The notes beneath the pieces were generated by a model. The model was given only the letters and a program-made list of their open reading frames with translations, was not told the DNA's origin and did no database searches. Below are positions 61,639-64,000 of a DNA stretch of 64,000 bases, piece after piece. The translations under genes and the position numbers were made by a program. This DNA comes from Geomonas sp. RF6 (GTDB lineage: Bacteria; Desulfobacterota; Desulfuromonadia; Geobacterales; Geobacteraceae), in NCBI RefSeq assembly GCF_021044625.1, contig NZ_CP087999.1:1195001-1259000 (forward strand). Direction: 5' to 3'. Each line of letters opens with the position of its first letter. The first letter of the stretch is position 1.

Positions 61639-63147
61639 ATGCACCTGAAGATTCTTATGACTGCTTCCGAAGCGGTTCCTTTCGCCAAGGAGGGAGGGCT
61701 CGCCGATGTGGTCGGCGCACTCCCGAAGTTCCTGCACGCACTGGGGCATGACGTCAGGGTGGTGATGCCGCGCTACTACAAGGTGGACAGGGAGAAGTTC
61801 CAGCTCCGGCAGATGCCCGGCACGCTGGTGGTGCCGATGGGGATCATCGGTCACATGTACTGCGGCGTCCTCGAAGGGAAAATGCCGGGGAGCGAGGTGC
61901 CGATCTACTTCCTCGAGCACGAGCAGTTCTATGGCCGCGAAGGGCTGTACGAGATGGACAACAAAGGGTATATCGACAACGACAACCGCTTCGTCTTCCT
62001 GTCCAAGGGGAGCCTCGAGCTGTGCAAGATGATCGACTTTCATCCCGACATTGTCCACGCGCACGACTGGCATACCGCTGCGGTGCCCTTCCTGATGAAC
62101 ACGAACTACCGGAACGATCCGTACCTTCGCGAGGCCGCCTCCGTCCTGACAGTCCACAACATGCAGCACCAGGGGAACTTCTACGAGGGGGTGATCGAGG
62201 TCCTCGGAGTCGGGTGGGAGCACTTCACTTTCCTTGGGCTGGAGATGGACGACCAGGTCAACCTTCTGAAGGGGGGGCTCTACAATGCCACCGTGCTGAA
62301 CACGGTGAGCGAGGGGTACGCTCGTGAAATGCAGACGCCGGAGTACGGTTGGGGGCTTGAAGAGGTGGTACGAGAGCGTTCGGGTGATCTTTTCGGGATA
62401 CTGAACGGCGTCGACTACACCGAATGGAACCCCGAAAGGGACGATCACATCGCAGCGACATACAGCGACAGCGATCTGCGCGGAAAGGCCCTGTGCAAGA
62501 GGGAACTGCAGCAGATCTTCGGGCTCCCGGAGAGGGACGACGTGCCCCTCCTCGGCATGGTTTCGCGCCTCGTAAAGCAGAAGGGGATTGATGTGCTGGC
62601 CGAGGCGATACCAAGGATCCTCGGCCTCGACGTGCAATTCGTGCTGCTCGGTGCGGGGGAGCCGTGGGCCCACTTCTACTTCGGCGACATCGCGGCGAAA
62701 AACAGGGCGCGCTTTGCCTGCCGGATCGGGTACGACAACGCGCTCGCGCACAAGATCGAGGCCGGGTGCGACTTCTTCGTGATGCCATCCGCTTTCGAGC
62801 CGTGCGGCCTCAACCAGATGTACAGCATGCGCTACGGCACCCTGCCGATCGTGCGCGCCACCGGCGGGCTGGACGACAGCGTGGAGAACTTCAGCGAAGC
62901 CGACATCACCGGAACCGGCTTCAAGTTCTGGAACTTGAACGCCGGGGCACTCTTCGACACCATCGGCTGGGCCGTCCACACCTGGTACCACAACAAACCG
63001 GCTATCGAGGCCTTGCGAAAGAACGCGATGCAGCAGCGCTTCACTTGGGAGGAAGCGGCCCGGAAATATGAGGGCCTTTACCTGGATGCGCTGCGACGCC
63101 GGCTCGGAAGCCAGCGGTTACAGACGCTGGAGCGGGAAAGGGTATAG
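61639..63147 (+). CDS. glgA: Glycogen (starch) synthase
   Basis: A 502-residue GT5 glycosyltransferase that elongates glycogen from ADP-glucose. The sugar-nucleotide motif K17-E-G-G-L is intact, as are PDIVHAHDWHTAAVP and the C-terminal EPCGLNQMYSMRYGTLPIV. The GGAGG lies ten bases before the ATG at 61639. A longer frame from 61477 passes through repeat copy 4. It stands alone, with no glgB, glgC or glgP nearby. Confidence 0.95.
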   Translation: MHLKILMTASEAVPFAKEGGLADVVGALPKFLHALGHDVRVVMPRYYKVDREKFQLRQMPGTLVVPMGIIGHMYCGVLEGKMPGSEVPIYFLEHEQFYGREGLYEMDNKGYIDNDNRFVFLSKGSLELCKMIDFHPDIVHAHDWHTAAVPFLMNTNYRNDPYLREAASVLTVHNMQHQGNFYEGVIEVLGVGWEHFTFLGLEMDDQVNLLKGGLYNATVLNTVSEGYAREMQTPEYGWGLEEVVRERSGDLFGILNGVDYTEWNPERDDHIAATYSDSDLRGKALCKRELQQIFGLPERDDVPLLGMVSRLVKQKGIDVLAEAIPRILGLDVQFVLLGAGEPWAHFYFGDIAAKNRARFACRIGYDNALAHKIEAGCDFFVMPSAFEPCGLNQMYSMRYGTLPIVRATGGLDDSVENFSEADITGTGFKFWNLNAGALFDTIGWAVHTWYHNKPAIEALRKNAMQQRFTWEEAARKYEGLYLDALRRRLGSQRLQTLERERV

Positions 63148-63198
63148 CGATCGGTCCCCTTCTGGTGCTACCGCACAGTCGGGGAAGACCTCAGCGGC

Positions 63199-63216
63199 AC
63201 TTCGGCATGCCGAAGT
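63199..63216. repeat. Palindromic repeat copy 3
   Basis: ACTTCGGCATGCCGAAGT, a perfect 18-bp palindrome, is the same core as the copy at 25609-25630. It lies between glgA and the DUF1003 gene. Confidence 0.75.
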
Positions 63217-63227
63217 CACCAGCGCAG

Positions 63228-63827
63228 CTACTTGCGAGGTTCGGCGACGCGGGCTAGCTCAACCGGGACGGCGCAGCTGCCGTTGGAGAGATCCTCCTCC
63301 GCCTTTATCATCTTGTCGAGGACACGCTCAGGTGCCACGTCTTTGGCAAGCTCCTGCAATTCCGGATTCTTCGCCTCTTCGATCCCCATCTTCTCGGCAA
63401 TCTCCGTTACGAGCGAAATAAGCCTCGTCACCTCGTGCTCCGCAAGAAGACTTACGTGCAGGTCCAGGTCCGCTCTGCGGTCGCTCGCCGACTGCATCCG
63501 GTTCTGGCTGATCAGCACGAAGGTGGAAAGAAAGATCGCCTCGACGGAAGCGGCCATGGCGAGGACGACGAAGCTCGGATCGAAGCGCGGTATCCTCGGG
63601 ATCCAGCCAAGATTTATGGCGATCCACGAGCCGAAGATCATCAGGTGCAGGTAGACGAAGAGCATGCTCCCGGTAAACCTGGTGATGCCGTCGGCGATCC
63701 TATCTTCTACGGTCTTTCTCGCATCTTCTGACTGCCGCCGCGTAATGAGAGCTGCTATGTTCCGGTCGACGACAGCGCCCATGCCATCGGTGCTTGCCTT
63801 CTTCCCCTTGCGTGTTACTCCTGCCAT
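63228..63827 (-). CDS. DUF1003 membrane protein
   Basis: About 199 residues. Two membrane segments (MLFVYLHLMIFGSWIAINLGW and FVVLAMAASVEAIFLSTFVLIS) and the motif QNRMQSASDRRADLDLHVSLLAEHEVTRLI are DUF1003 hallmarks. A helical tail follows. I choose the ATG at 63827 with GGAG nine bases upstream. Alternatives at 63902 and 63989 have worse ribosome-binding sites, and the residues they add look non-coding. The gene lies at the right edge of the window, and the last 130 bp upstream show nothing further. Function unknown. Confidence 0.82.
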   Translation of the reverse strand: MAGVTRKGKKASTDGMGAVVDRNIAALITRRQSEDARKTVEDRIADGITRFTGSMLFVYLHLMIFGSWIAINLGWIPRIPRFDPSFVVLAMAASVEAIFLSTFVLISQNRMQSASDRRADLDLHVSLLAEHEVTRLISLVTEIAEKMGIEEAKNPELQELAKDVAPERVLDKMIKAEEDLSNGSCAVPVELARVAEPRK

Positions 63828-64000
63828 AGGTATTTTCTCCGCGACTCCCCCTCCGGTTGTCTTTTCATTTTCTTCCTCTATGGAAAGTATCTGCTTCTCC
63901 ATTTCCGATGTCAAAAGTGCGAAAGCTCCATCAAAGGGACAAAGCCCTTTACATCGGGTGGGTAAAGAGCTAGGTTTACGCCAAAACATTCAGCACGCGC

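Overview
The window looks like chromosomal DNA from a member of the Geobacterales (Geobacter, Geomonas or Citrifermentans type; Desulfobacterota). The support is high GC content, a 12-haem c-type cytochrome, a complete core type II secretion operon (gspC to gspN), futalosine-pathway menaquinone genes, LpxH and LolA (Gram-negative envelope), many PAS sensors, and dense translationally coupled operons. Assignment to genus is inference. I saw no rRNA, tRNA, CRISPR array, prophage, transposase or plasmid function.

Layout. 0-4.4 kb: a chemotaxis operon (MCP, CheW, CheY, CheA, CheC). 4.5-7.8 kb: lolA, yajQ, rimO and a DksA-type zinc-finger gene behind a tandemly duplicated promoter. 7.8-14.2 kb (minus strand): a polyferredoxin membrane protein, TtcA, a small sirohaem/4Fe-4S protein, a homocysteine methyltransferase/MTHFR fusion and a CBS-containing pyrophosphatase. 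14.2-17.5 kb: DedA, transaldolase-YHS-FolK (minus), a TPR protein and YjbQ. 18-22 kb (minus): Hsp20-Lon-ThiL. 22.3-30.2 kb: a large TPR protein, a Fet4-like protein, RlpA, a PAS protein with no output domain, and MqnD/MqnB. 31.2-42.7 kb: the type II secretion operon, gspC-D-E-F-G-H-I-J-K-L-M-N. 42.9-47.8 kb: the 12-haem cytochrome, DUF948-like and YtxH proteins, YihY, a penicillin-binding protein and a YkgJ-like protein. 47.8-53.4 kb: LpxH, UPF0158, an AI-2E family transporter, a rhodanese/MauE pair, a PAS histidine kinase and PlsY. 53.5-63.8 kb: RpoH, IlvE, ClpB, an OB-fold protein, an M48 protease, glycogen synthase and a DUF1003 protein.

How the parts relate. A proteostasis theme recurs: RpoH has a near-perfect CIRCE operator directly after its -10 box, and Hsp20, Lon and ClpB all lie in the window. 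Envelope biogenesis is also over-represented (LolA, LpxH, RlpA, PBP, PlsY, T2SS, DedA). Twelve pseudopilus and secretion-platform genes form one transcription unit with stop/start overlaps along its second half. A promoter and a palindrome that recurs 183 bp further upstream sit in front of it. The prepilin peptidase (GspO/PilD) is not in the window.

Non-coding structure is rich: two composite loci with inverted arms (17.6 and 30.4 kb), four REPIN-like elements of 96-101 bp (55.9-61.5 kb), three copies of a TTCGGC..GCCGAA palindrome, and 9-mer tandem repeats at two sites. I found no convincing wholly new multigene system. The best leads are a gspH gene with no ATG, GTG or TTG start, the paired palindrome before gspC, the CIRCE site on rpoH, the repeat families, the output-less PAS protein, and the sirohaem protein next to folate/methionine genes.
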